Assembly (NCBI GenBank): GCA_963921825.1
Contig: OY997594.1
Coordinates: forward strand, 7,755,001-7,819,000
DNA from: Erodium maritimum
Taxonomy: Eukaryota > Streptophyta > Magnoliopsida > Geraniales > Geraniaceae
Length of the DNA stretch: 64,000 nt
Direction of reading: 5' to 3'
Made by a program: the position numbers and the translations under genes. This document shows positions 34,640 to 45,125 of the stretch, one piece after another. A model generated the notes under the pieces. It saw nothing but the letters and a program-made list of their open reading frames with translations. It was not told the DNA's origin and ran no database searches. Every line of letters begins with the position of its first letter. Position 1 is the first letter of the stretch.

Positions 34640-35619
34640 ATCTCAACTTGCAGATCTGTGTCTTAAGAGCTCTTAAATTTCAATACGTAATTCTTTTTTG
34701 TCTCCTCGCAATGAAAAGCCCCGAATATTGATAATAATTTAAATGAGCTTTTGGATCATACTTACTTGGACATGTTTGTACTGAAGACTTTGTTTCTCGA
34801 ACTGCTTATTTGCTTGACTAACTTGATGATTGCTATGAATATGGACTTGATTAATCATATTCTCGAACCATCACTTTACAAAATCATTTCTCACAGTCAA
34901 TGGATCAACATGTGGTGGTTGGATAAAGAGTTCTACTTTTCGTAGGAACAGAAATGTAGACTGAAAGTGAAATTAATTCACTAATTCGAAATTCATATTA
35001 ATTTGGTAGGATTAGCTGTCGAAGCCTCAAGGAACCTTATAGCTTTTTGTTCTTTTTACTTTTGCTGCTTTTAATCAATTGAATCTCTTGAAAATGGCCA
35101 ATAAAAAAATGAGGCTGCCAAATTTACCAATCTACACTAACAACACTACTATATGTATTACTATATATTTCCTCTCTAGCTTTTGCTTTGCTTTGATTTT
35201 TATACATGTTCTATTATATATAATGGACAAGCCATGACCCCTCCATGTGGCCTTGCTAAGTGTTAAAAATGCAATATTTTAGTGGCTGTCCCTTTCTTTT
35301 TCCCAGGTCATCACATGCTCCCCAAAAAACATGTAAAACTTTCTTTGCTTGGCTCTTCAAAAGTTTCTCATTGGTGTGCCCATTTTTTGTCTAACATTTG
35401 CATCAATGATCTATTTATGGGGTTTTGTTTTATTATGTTTCACGATCTTTTTACTGGGTAAGAATCGTACATGATAATTAATTAATATAATGATATGGTT
35501 TGATAGTACATATAAATGTCGAACGTAAACTTTAATTCAACTATGTTCCTTCTCAACTCAATAACTAGTCATGCAGTCCTCGAAACCATATATTAATGAA
35601 GAGTACTTGTAGTTATCTA
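34640..35619. other. AT-rich intergenic sequence
   Basis: No gene recognised. The frame 34751..34945 is short, lacks a domain and is AT-driven. Confidence 0.5.
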
Positions 35620-35628
35620 TTAATTTTA

Positions 35629-35928
35629 GGGTTAAGTGTCAAAAAAAAATGTGAGATGTTTTGTTCATAAACAGAAGCATGCATAGCGTTTTGTTTACGT
35701 TTTGTGGGCGTACTGAAGTTTTGACCACAACTTTTTCAGTTTAAACGTATCAGAGATGTTCATAACGATGGTTTGGGAAGTGCTTTCCGGATTCAATAGA
35801 TTTGTGGGCAATACATAATGCACTCACAAAGCGTAGACAAAACTTCAGTACTCTCACAAAGCATAGACAAGTTTTTGCATGTTTTCGTTTGTAGACAAAA
35901 CTTTGTTGTAATTTTTGATAATTAATCC
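35629..35928. mobile_element. Mutator-type foldback MITE (300 bp)
   Basis: The ends are GGGTTAAGTGTC and (inverted) GGATTAATTATC. The inverted arms share TTTTGT, CATGCA and GTACTGAAGTTTTG. The flanks TTAATTTTA (35620..35628) and TTAGTTTTA (35929..35937) match in 8 of 9 bases. Arms and TSD are more diverged than in 2644..2846, so it is probably older. Confidence 0.7.
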
Positions 35929-35999
35929 TTAGTTTTATACCTGAAAATGAAAATGAATGTTTTCAATTTCTATGTTGAGCGGGAAGTTTAGATGTATAT

Positions 36000-37315
36000 G
36001 AGATATTGCTCATGTTATGATTCTAATTGTCTGGGTTGAGATTCAAATGTTAGGTAATTTATTGATGGGAATGAAGTTTGGTATTATGTTCCCGCTCCTT
36101 TGATAGGCGTTGCTTCTGTCTCGGTGAACAGTTTGGTTGGAAATATCTTATTTGAATTGGACAGATCTGAACTTGGGGAAGGTCTACTTTGTTGGATTTG
36201 GTGTTGGCCTCCGGCCTAGTAACCCCTATGTGTGTCGTGAAGGGGTTGCCAACAATGCGGTCCTCGGTGCTCCGACTTGGCTCCTCCGATGATAGGTTGG
36301 CTCATCCATTTAGCCTGTGATATGGCTCTCCTACGTGCTTCGGCCTCCTTTGCTGCTACGACTCTAGGGCAATTCTTTCACAGGTTTGGCTTTTGGTGCT
36401 CTACTCCGATAGCTGGTCCTAGCTCCTGTCGGAGTTTGGGTTTTTGGCCCGGGTTGCAGTTTGGTGTCATGCTCATAATTTCCTCGTTGTTCTGGTTTGT
36501 AAGGAACTCAGTATATGCTCATATGCTTATTTTGTTGCTTGTAGAATCGTTGCTCATACCTAAGATTTAGACTCGTTTCGATTTATCTTCTTTTCCCGTC
36601 AATTTATTGGTGGGGGCTCGTTAGTCTCTTTAGGTGTTGGCCTCCTATGGGTTCCTATTATCCTTGGGCCACTGTTGGAAGTCGAGAAGTTTCTTTTTCT
36701 TTGAGTTTTGAGTTTCGAGTTTCGAGTTTCGGTGGTTTTTGGTCACCAGTCTATTTCTTCCATTTTGCGGTGTTGACCGCCGACGTGTCGGTGTTTATTC
36801 AACTATCTGAGTTGGTGGCCCTGATGAGATAGAGTGTTCTCTACAAGTACGGATAAGGTTGTGGATGTTCTGAGTTGAGGTCGGTTGTTTGTTCTGGGTT
36901 TCATGGTTGGAAAATCCAGGTTTTAAACCTTTATCTATTTTTCGGCTTAATGGTTGAAAAACCCGGGTTACTGACCTTTATTATTTTGTGTGTTTCTTGG
37001 TTGTAAAATTCAGGTTCTAGACCTATTTTATGTTTACTTGTTTTAGCGCTTAATGGTTGTAAAATCTGGTTATTAGACCTTGATTTACGCCCGACATAGG
37101 TCACTGAGGTTTCTTGCATAGAAATGCTCTTTGTTTGTACGAGTTCGGTCCTTTTATGATCTGTCATTTGTTTTGAGGTTAAGACTTTGTTTAATACGTT
37201 TCAGTCAAAACTAGTTCGGTTATCAAATTTGCACGTATTATGTCCTTGTTTCTTATCTTCATCCTTCTAGGAAGTGAGTTTTTATAAAATTTGTTTGCTG
37301 ATCAAAAAGAAAGTC
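36000..37315 (+). mobile_element. LINE-like 3' region, plus strand
   Basis: The 3' end near 37280..37315 reads TTTATAAAA, then GCTGATCAAAAA, the same terminal signature found on the minus strand at 54996 and 58169. The body repeats GGTGTTGGCCTCC and GGTTGTAAAATTCAGG-type words typical of this group's 3' UTR. It is GT-rich and non-coding. It is 5'-truncated and the left limit is an estimate. Confidence 0.55.
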
Positions 37316-37425
37316 TAGTAATTTTTTATCAGAACTCCTGCAACACCATCTAGATCTAAAACTTGTATTGTAGTTGAACTTTATGGTTTACTAGGTGAAA
37401 TATTACATTTTTAAATGAAAGTCAA

Positions 37426-38169
37426 GTGGTAAGTTTCTCGTTTCCCCTGTTTTGTTCCACCTTGATTTCCCTTTACGAACAGTACGTCGATGTCGTGAAG
37501 GATTCTGCGATTCGACCAGCTTCAAAGAAGAATTGTTCGGCCAAGGTTGATGTTGCAAAGTCGAAGCCGGTAACAGGTGTCGGTCCCGTCAAAGCTCCGG
37601 TTAACAATGGTGGAGCTTCAGCCAAACCAAAAGTAAGGAGAAGGAGAGAGAGGGTTGTCTAGCCGTCTGTTGCAGGGGAAGGCGAAGCTGATCCACCTGT
37701 GAAGGGTTCGCAGGGTCTTTCCTATATTCAGACGACGTCGGTTGGTGGTGGAGAGGCTTTAAAGCAGGCTATGGATGTTGAGGAGAAGCAATTGGCTTCT
37801 GCAAAACACATCGTCGGCAATGGCCTTTTTTTGCAAGATGACGAGGTATTCATCTGTAATTTGCCTCCACACACCAAGACCGACTGGTTAAGCAGTGTTT
37901 TGGGGGAGTACGGTAGGATCACCACTTCCTCTGTTTCGTCGCGTCAAAATCGTACCGGGAAATTCTTTGGGTTTGTACGGTTTAGCTCCAGCGACAATGC
38001 ACAACAAGTCGTAGCCAGCCTCAACGGCTTTAAGATCAATGGTTACTCCCTCTTCGTAGCCATTGCACGGCGCCTCAAGGAAAACGCAGAGAAACAGAGC
38101 ATCGCTCTGGGAATAAAAGAAAAACAGAGTAAGCTAGAAGGATGGAAAGTAAAGGGGTACCATATTTGA
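37426..38169 (+). pseudogene. RRM-containing ORF, probably LINE ORF1 or a gene fragment
   Basis: Two frames in the same phase (37426..37662 and 37699..38169) are separated by a TAG. The second has an RNA-recognition motif: RNP2 VFICNLP, then EYGRITT, RNP1-like GKFFGFVRF, and NGFKINGYSLFVAIARR. An Arg/Lys-rich segment (KVRRRRERVV) precedes it. Plant LINEs of the BNR group carry an RRM in ORF1, which makes LINE origin the best explanation given the neighbours. A fragment of a host RRM gene is the alternative; the tail after the RRM resembles poly(A)-binding proteins only loosely. GTAAGT at 37431 and TTTACGAACAG near 37484 could be a small intron, which would favour the host-gene reading. Confidence 0.5.
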
Positions 38170-38660
38170 CCTGAGAGGAAACCCTTACCAAGAAGTCGGA
38201 ATCTCCGAACGACGAGGCGGAGGAGGAGCCCAACCGGTTTAAAGCAAGGAAAATCAGGCCGGAGGAGCAAAGGTGGATGAGAGGTACGTCAGGGGTTGAA
38301 GCAGCAACGAACAACTCCATATCTGGTCTTGGGGAGAACCCTCGTTGGCGGCCAACATTGAGGAACAAACGATCCAATGAGGAGAGACAACAGAGCCATC
38401 GAAACTGTTCTAGTCACGGTCCAAACTAAATGGAGGAGAGAAAAACGAAGAAGGTGTAGAGAGAAAGGGTAAACGGTATGGAGGGAAGGATAAAGGAAAA
38501 GGGAAAGGGGAAACGGGAAAGGGAAGGGGGAAGGGGGAGAAGCCACCGCCAACAATCTCCGAGGAGATCGCCAGCGGAAAAGAGAGATGCCGACAACGAC
38601 TATGTAAGGAGAGAGAGGGTTAGGGTTTCTAGAGAGGGGTTGTACCTTCTCTCTAGAATT
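38170..38660 (-). mobile_element. LINE-like 5' leader fragment, minus strand
   Basis: Read on the minus strand it begins near 38650 with CTCTCTAGAAACCCTAACCC and continues as CT- and GC-rich leader, as in the right ends of 54996..56432 and 12561..13900. It abuts the RRM-containing frame, which runs on the opposite strand, so two different insertions meet near 38165. Confidence 0.45.
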
Positions 38661-39030
38661 TTGGTAATGTATTTTTAACCCAAACCCAAAATTACATATA
38701 GATTTTTTTAGATAGACAGGGTTTCAGATTGTTGGAGCAACTGTCCGTGGGGATACCCACAGGTTGTGTGCCTTGCCTTCTATTGGCCTTAGGATGCTTC
38801 TAGGCTTTGGACACGGACTTAACTTATGACAGTTATTGAATTTCATAATCAATATTTTTCATCACATAGATCGAAAAAGGACTTGAATTTTCACTATTTT
38901 GTGCAGAGTTAACTCAACCGCACAGAAACTGTACAATCTTGTATAATCCAATCAAACACAAGAATAATGCAAGAATTAACACTAACAAATTCTATAATGT
39001 CTAGTCTGAAGAAAAAAAATTGGAACCCTA
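38661..39030. other. spacer with no gene recognised
   Basis: AT-rich sequence between two LINE-like segments. Nothing identified. Confidence 0.5.
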
Positions 39031-41022
39031 ATTTCTCTCTCGACTCTAGCGCCCATTTATGATCCCTGAACCATCAGCGACCTCTGTCTGTGGAGGTCGT
39101 TGGTTTCGCTTCCTTGTCTATCTCATTACATTTCCTTAATTGATTCCTTATCTTTCCCTTGTGGAACTCATCTTGCCCTTGTGGCATAGTCACGACCCAG
39201 TGTCGTCTCTTTTCTCCGGCTATCCCTCTTCTTCTCCGGCCATATTCTTTCCTCTATCCCGACTGTTCTCCTTCTTTTTCCCCGTTCGTCCCCGTCCGTC
39301 TGTTCCTTTCTCTGGCAATAATTATAGACCGAGTATTTTGTACTGCCTCCGGCCCGCCCCCTTTTACATCTTACGGCCCTTGTCAACCCGAACCCTTCAC
39401 TCCCTCATGTCGCCCCGAATAACCGTGCCCTATCATCTGCCACCGGCACCCCCTTTCTGGACGAGCTCTATCCTCCATATCCCCGGTACAGGCTCTGATT
39501 GGCCCGTGTGAGCCAGATCAGGCAAGTCCACTGCCTCAGCCACACCACCCCCAAACACCAGCCACTCGGATCCACCAGTGTGTTACAAGGTCGCTCCGAC
39601 CAACAAAGCTTCAACTCCCCCAGTCTACGCTTCGTTGGACCGTGAATCATCCAGGCCAGTACAGTGGAAGTCGAGCCAAACTCCTCCCCGTGACAGTCGT
39701 AGCCTCTGGATTTCGGGTACGACCAGATCGGAACGAGCCCTTGTCGAAAAAATTTCTTCAAATCATGGGAACCCCAACCCCTACAACAACAACAATCACC
39801 GCTGGTGCTTTTCAAGGCCACGATCATGGGGGTTACCGGCGAGGCCTCCCCCGACTCCATGCAGGACTCAGTTCTCTTCCTCCTCAGACATGGTTTATCA
39901 ATTCCACAACCCAATGCCTCATCTTCCCATATAATTGTTACATATTGACAACCGGATCCTACATCTTCATTTATCTCATGATAATTGTTTTGTTTATCCG
40001 ACCAACATTAACTCGGGGTCGACGTTCTCAATGCAAGCTGATTTTGATAGAAACACCCGTCTTTGGTCGGAACAGATCAGGGTCCGGTCGATTTTGTCCT
40101 TACTGGAATCGTTCTCAACGGTTGATCCGAAGTGGATTCATGATCCCCACCCCCTTACTCTCCCGTTGACATTCGGGATGACGGTTTGCCCTATCGGGGT
40201 AGGGTGCTCTCTTCGCCCTTGCCTAGTATCCGCCAAAGTGTGGGCTTCTATCCTAGACGCCATTACAAGGGCCCTTGTTGTGTCCGCTTTTTCGGGGGCC
40301 GAAACTATGGGCACTCTATCATGGACCGAGTTTCCCCTACCCCTGTTTTAGGATCTCCAAAGCGGATTAAACTTAGCAATTTTTGTATTGGATCTCGCCC
40401 TCTTCTGCCAGACCTGGCAATCCCTAACGTTCCTCTACCTCCCTCTTCGGTCATCCTTGATGTGTTTTCGGATTGTCGACCTTTCTTTGCCTTGGTGGTC
40501 AGAATTCTCATTGAGACCACCTGTAGCTACTTGTGCTGTTAGGCACAAAGGCTTCCCTCTCTTTGCCTTACCGGGAAGGATCCTGACCCTGACCCAAACC
40601 CTCGGAGGCCAAGGCCCAATGGGGACAGGAAACCCATTGGGTCCCGAATCAAACAAGCCTTCCCATCACTTGTGTTCGAGTGCATCCCTTTGACGTGGGG
40701 TCAGGTTATCTGGAATGACTCTAGTCATCACCTCACGAGTTAAGACAACCACACAGCGCGATATTTAGCTTCTTGGCTTGGCGTTACTGAGCGTATCTTC
40801 AGTTGCCACTACTATTTTACGGTTATTTGTTGAGTTGATTTTTGTGTCTATCCATGTGAGTCGGAGTACCTCCTCGAGTTTAGAGAGGAGGATTTTGAAC
40901 GGTATCTTGAATTGTTTCGAGTTGTATTTTTAGACCGTGTTTCACTTGTTTATATTGAATGTATGTTTTTTATATTTTTTTAAATAATTGAACTCATATG
41001 CCTTTTTCAAAAGAAAAAAAAC
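39031..41022 (+). mobile_element. LINE-like copy, plus strand, internally shortened
   Basis: It begins with a CT-rich leader (TTTCTCTCTCGACTCTAGCG) and ends in GCCTTTTTCAAAAG and an A-run at about 41014..41022, a usual LINE 3' end. Overlapping long frames (39140..39511, 39642..40169, 39935..40351, 40186..40542) are unrecognised and lack reverse transcriptase motifs. They probably represent decayed ORF1. A convincing TSD was not found. Confidence 0.5.
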
Positions 41023-42995
41023 ACATAACAAAAACTAGAGAAGTCATTCCGTTAACGATGAGGAAATGAGAATAGCATTAAATTGAATAAGATGAGAGCA
41101 TGTGACATGCGAACAAAACGCAATTAAGATTGATAGAGAAGCAAAACCTAATTAGAATGATAAGTATAGATGAAGAAGTGGTCCTAATTAAGACGCATGC
41201 GTGGGATTGGATTGGGATTGGTGTCCTCAATCATGCATGCAACTGTGGCTACAGCTATTAGCTATGATCGGATGGTATTGGGTTTGATAGTGATGAAACC
41301 TATAACCCGTACGTGCGCTCTCTGCCACCGAAAGCGATGCCTCATTTCTCTCTTGTAGCTGCTACTTATTTATATTCCAGAGCACTCCCCATTTTGTCTG
41401 CAATAATTATCAACTATTCTTCTTTTTATTCAAATTCATATTTTTACTTTGTTACTGGGTTTTGATTTTTAGATAAGGAGTGGTAGATGATGATCATGAA
41501 CCCTATTTTGGATGTTTGTGGTAGGGACAAGATAACCAGACAACATACACATGACATTGCACCCCACCTCCTTCTCTCTTTTGTCCTCCTCACTAACTTT
41601 TAGCCCTCAACTTAACCCTCCTCAACCTCAATACTCTTACTTTCTTTCCATTAACCATCTAATTACATAAAAGGAAATTATGTTTTAGATTGAGAGTTAT
41701 ATAGTTGTTATGCTCTATAATCTTTGTTCTTTAAAATCCCTTGTTCAGTTGTAGGGAAGCCAACGAAATAGATACAAGGCAAGGTTTATGATTTTTGATC
41801 TTATGCTCGACCTTAAAAATTAATTCTAGGTTTTCTACACACCCAAATCAACACTTCAGAAACTCCAAATCTACATTAACATACTCAACTCTACAACTTT
41901 GTACTAGCAAAGGGTTTCAAATCCAGCATTAGGGTACATGTTTGTTGGATCAGTTGGACCTTAGTTTTATCGAGCAGATCTCCATGCTCGGGCGCATCAC
42001 CAACGAGGTGGCAGCATGGAGAGGGAGTCAAACCATCTTATCTTCCTTCGTCATGAGAATGGATCGAGGGTTTCATCCGACAAACACCTCAAATAACCCT
42101 GATTGGTTCTGACCCTAATGCGATTTCCTTTTGCATCTTGAAGGAACTTAGCAAATTTCAGGTTCCAACAATATCACAGAGGACATCTTGATTTTGCAAG
42201 ATCCAACGACATCGGATTGTGAGAGAAGATACAAAAGTTTATGTGAGATTGAATCATTTCTCTTGTTGGCAAAAATCATTATTCTTAATTCTATTAGGAC
42301 GGACTGGATGAGACAGGATAATATCAACCTAGCGTTCAATCAAAATCTTAGTGATCGTTTCGTACCCCTCCCGATGGGATTGAAATGTATTGCCATCCCT
42401 TTTCATTTAACATTTGCTAGCCAATGGTGGAAGTAAAGCTTCATTAATAGATTACTTGTCAACAACCTCTTTATTAAATCACTAAGCTTTCATTCAAATT
42501 ATTAGTAGATCATCTTTAGAGGCACGAGCCACGAGGGAAAGAGTAGAGAGCAGGCCTAATTGATTGTTAATGTTAGGTGACAAGGCAATAAAAGCAGGGC
42601 AATAATAATTTAATAAAACAAATTCACATGGCTTGTAAATGGAATCAAATCCCAATGATGTTATCTTAGTGCGTCCCCGCCTATGATTCCATTTCAAACC
42701 TACAAAATATTATGAAACATTTGCATTTATTATGAGAAAAAAATTATTCTCGGAAACGTGATCAATACGAAATTATGATCATCAAAGCAATAAATATGAG
42801 GGAAAAGAAATTGAATCCGCACAATAAAAATTTGAGAAGGAGAGACAGAGATTCCATTGGAATTTCAATTACTTCACATATGACACAGAATAAAGAAAGA
42901 GAGCAATATTTAACAGCATATGATAATATGTTATATTCATGACTCGAGGGATACAATTAAAATAATGAGAAAAAGTGACACCACACCGTCACCGG
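41023..42995. other. intergenic; 3' side of the AIF-like gene
   Basis: Mostly AT-rich. From about 41943 a broken frame (LLDQLDLSFIEQ, GRITNEVAAW) and the frame 42188..42436 look like a decayed coding remnant of unknown origin. The right part should contain the 3' UTR of the minus-strand gene ending at 42996. Confidence 0.4.
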
Positions 42996-43646
42996 TCACC
43001 CCATGGAGGTGGGTGGCGCCAGGCTGGAACTGGACCCGGCGGCGCCGCCCGATAACAGCTCCGCCAGGGCGCTCATGGCTCGGACCTGCATCTCCAGCGC
43101 CGCTATGTAATCGCCGGCTTCTTCTAGGATCACCGGGAAGCTCTCCTTCCGGCAGCCGGGGACCAACCGCCCCAGGACCTTCACCTTCCTCTGCACAGCC
43201 GGTGCGCTCTTCCCCTTGAGACGCAACACGCTCACTCTCGGCTTCTTCGCCGACCGGCTACCGACGGTTCCGGTGACGGACGCCGGTCTCGGCCTCTTGT
43301 TCTTCCTGAACTTGATCTTGAGCCGGTTGGTGAGGATGGCCCGGCTCCAGCGCGTGCGGCCCTTGGCGGCGAAGGCGAGGGCCTTGTCGGCGGCCTCGCG
43401 GACGGCGCGGCCGCGGCGGGGGGTTTCTGGGGTGATGGAGAGGTGGGAGAGGGCTTGGACGAGCTTGGAAGAGTAGATTTGCTGCTGGGCGTCGGATTTC
43501 CATTTTATCTCCTTCGGATTCGCCGGAGCTCCGGCGGACGATTTCTTCTTCCGCTTTTTTCGGGAATCGCGCGATCTCTCGGAATTGGCGATGGAGGGGT
43601 TTGAGATGAGAGATGGCGCCATGTGAGGGCGGATCGGTGCGGACAT
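42996..43646 (-). CDS. AIF-like atypical bHLH protein (bHLH147-150 group, 216 aa)
   Basis: The start chosen is MSAPIRPHMAP at 43646; a longer frame reaches 43916 but runs past the TATA box and has no family similarity. Residues 29-37 are Arg/Lys-rich. WKSDAQQQIYSSKLVQAL (49-66), AADKALAFAAKGRTRWSRAI (85-104) and the C-terminal block VQRKVKVLGRLVPGCRK (151-167) plus EEAGDYIAALEMQVRAMSAL (175-194) match Arabidopsis bHLH147-150 closely. These proteins lack the residues needed to bind E-box DNA. In Arabidopsis AIFs pair with ATBS1/PRE-type HLH proteins and restrain brassinosteroid-linked growth. That role is inferred here. The gene is intronless, intact and GC-rich. A hAT element sits about 350 bp upstream of its ATG. 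Confidence 0.9.
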   Translation of the reverse strand: MSAPIRPHMAPSLISNPSIANSERSRDSRKKRKKKSSAGAPANPKEIKWKSDAQQQIYSSKLVQALSHLSITPETPRRGRAVREAADKALAFAAKGRTRWSRAILTNRLKIKFRKNKRPRPASVTGTVGSRSAKKPRVSVLRLKGKSAPAVQRKVKVLGRLVPGCRKESFPVILEEAGDYIAALEMQVRAMSALAELLSGGAAGSSSSLAPPTSMG

Positions 43647-43890
43647 ATTGGAGATGATTCTGTAGGGCTTGGATTTGGAGATGATTCTGGAATTGGGAAT
43701 CGAGAAGTGAATTGGGGTTTTGGAGAAATCAGAATTTGGGATCGAGACAAATTGGGAGATGCGAGAAGAATGTATGAGCGATGTGAGTGTGTTTGGGCAT
43801 ATGAACGAAGGAGGAATTGGAAAGGAAACGGAAACGGAACGGAACGGAGATGGGTGGAGATAATGGGAGAGAGAAACGGTGGAAAAGAGG

Positions 43891-43898
43891 ATTATAAA
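43891..43898 (-). promoter_or_regulatory. TATA box of the AIF-like gene
   Basis: TTTATAAT on the minus strand, 245 bp upstream of the ATG at 43646. Transcription would begin near 43860, leaving a leader of about 215 nt. The hAT insertion begins 101 bp further upstream. Confidence 0.55.
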
Positions 43899-43998
43899 GG
43901 AATCAGAAGAAAGCACGCGTCTCTGTCCCTACCACCTTCATAATAGCTTGCTTTCTTTTTAATTAACTATATATCTGCCTTATTACTTTCTAAATAAC

Positions 43999-44975
43999 TA
44001 GGGCTGAGCAAAAATCCGATCATCATCGTAAACCGACCGTCCCCGGCCGTCCCCGTCACCGAAAAACCCGGAACCGGCCTAACCACGGGTGGACATGGGT
44101 TGGAAATACCTGAACCGGTGCAGTCAACGGGTTTGACCGGTTTTCATACCAGAAAACCGGTTATACCCGAACCGGCCGACACTGTAGATCGGTGATAGAA
44201 AATTGAGATCCAAGCTTTTTTTTATAGATCTTTTGTTTGTTCTTACACTTCTTGATCGATGAGGACCTCATTAATTTTTCATCCACCTAAGTTTTTTAGT
44301 TTACAATAAAAAATAGAGCTCTGTTTCATCTTATTTTTTCTATATTGCTTGGATTAGATTTATTGTTGTTTTATTTGTTTCATGTATTGATGTATTTTTG
44401 TTAATTCTATTGCCTCTGTACATCTTGTTTAAAATAAATTAAATACCATATTTAAACACTGAAAGTGAGCTCTTGAATCCTAAATTGTTTATTAGACTAC
44501 TAAAATTTGGATTGTGGTGCAAGAGATAAGTTAAACAAGTTCGAATACAAGAAAAAAAATATATAAATATAAACATGTTCGAATGCAAGCAAAAATAAAG
44601 AAATCAATATAAATTCAGGGAAATCAGGTAGATGTAATCTAATTTGAATGGTACAAGGCCTATATTATGATCGGTTATCCCGGTTAAAAACCGGCGCCAA
44701 CCTCGGTTTTATCCGTACGGTTATTTTTTTTTCCGGTTACCGGTGACGGATCCGGTGACAATATTTTGGTAATCAGAAGAGTCGGTCCGGTGGCAAAAAA
44801 TTGGGATGGGTTGGTTGGTTATAACCGTCCCCGGCCGGTAGTGAGGTCGGGCGGTTATCGGCCTTTCCTTTAGCGACCGGTGATGGGGATGAGTACGGAT
44901 TTTATGTAACCGGGAAAAACGGTTTGGGTAATGGGTTTAAGATTTTGGGCGGGTACCGACCGATGCTCACCCCTA
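43999..44975. mobile_element. hAT-type non-autonomous element (977 bp)
   Basis: It starts TAGGGCTGAGCA and ends TGCTCACCCCTA, inverted ends equal in 11 of 12 bases. A perfect 8-bp TSD TAAATAAC lies at 43991..43998 and 44976..44983. The terminal 200-300 bp are full of CCGGT/ACCGG words and match 15191..15879. The AT-rich middle differs. No transposase frame exists. It lies immediately upstream of the AIF-like promoter. Confidence 0.92.
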
Positions 44976-45125
44976 TAAATAACCATTCGTAACTTCTAAG
45001 TGACCAAAAAGATTGTTTTCATTTCTAGATAATCAAATCAAGAGCACCGATCATTTTAAGAGAGAAAATAAATAGGAAGTCATTGAAATTAAATTAATTA
45101 AAGCACAAAAGTCTGAGAATTTAAT

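Noticed and set aside
39140-40542. several overlapping 100-175 codon plus frames as genes
   Set aside because: The frames overlap in different phases within a LINE-like copy and contain no known domain.
43647-43916. N-terminal extension of the AIF-like protein to 306 aa
   Set aside because: The extra 90 codons reach beyond the TATA box at 43891, lack family similarity and are low in GC compared with the conserved part.
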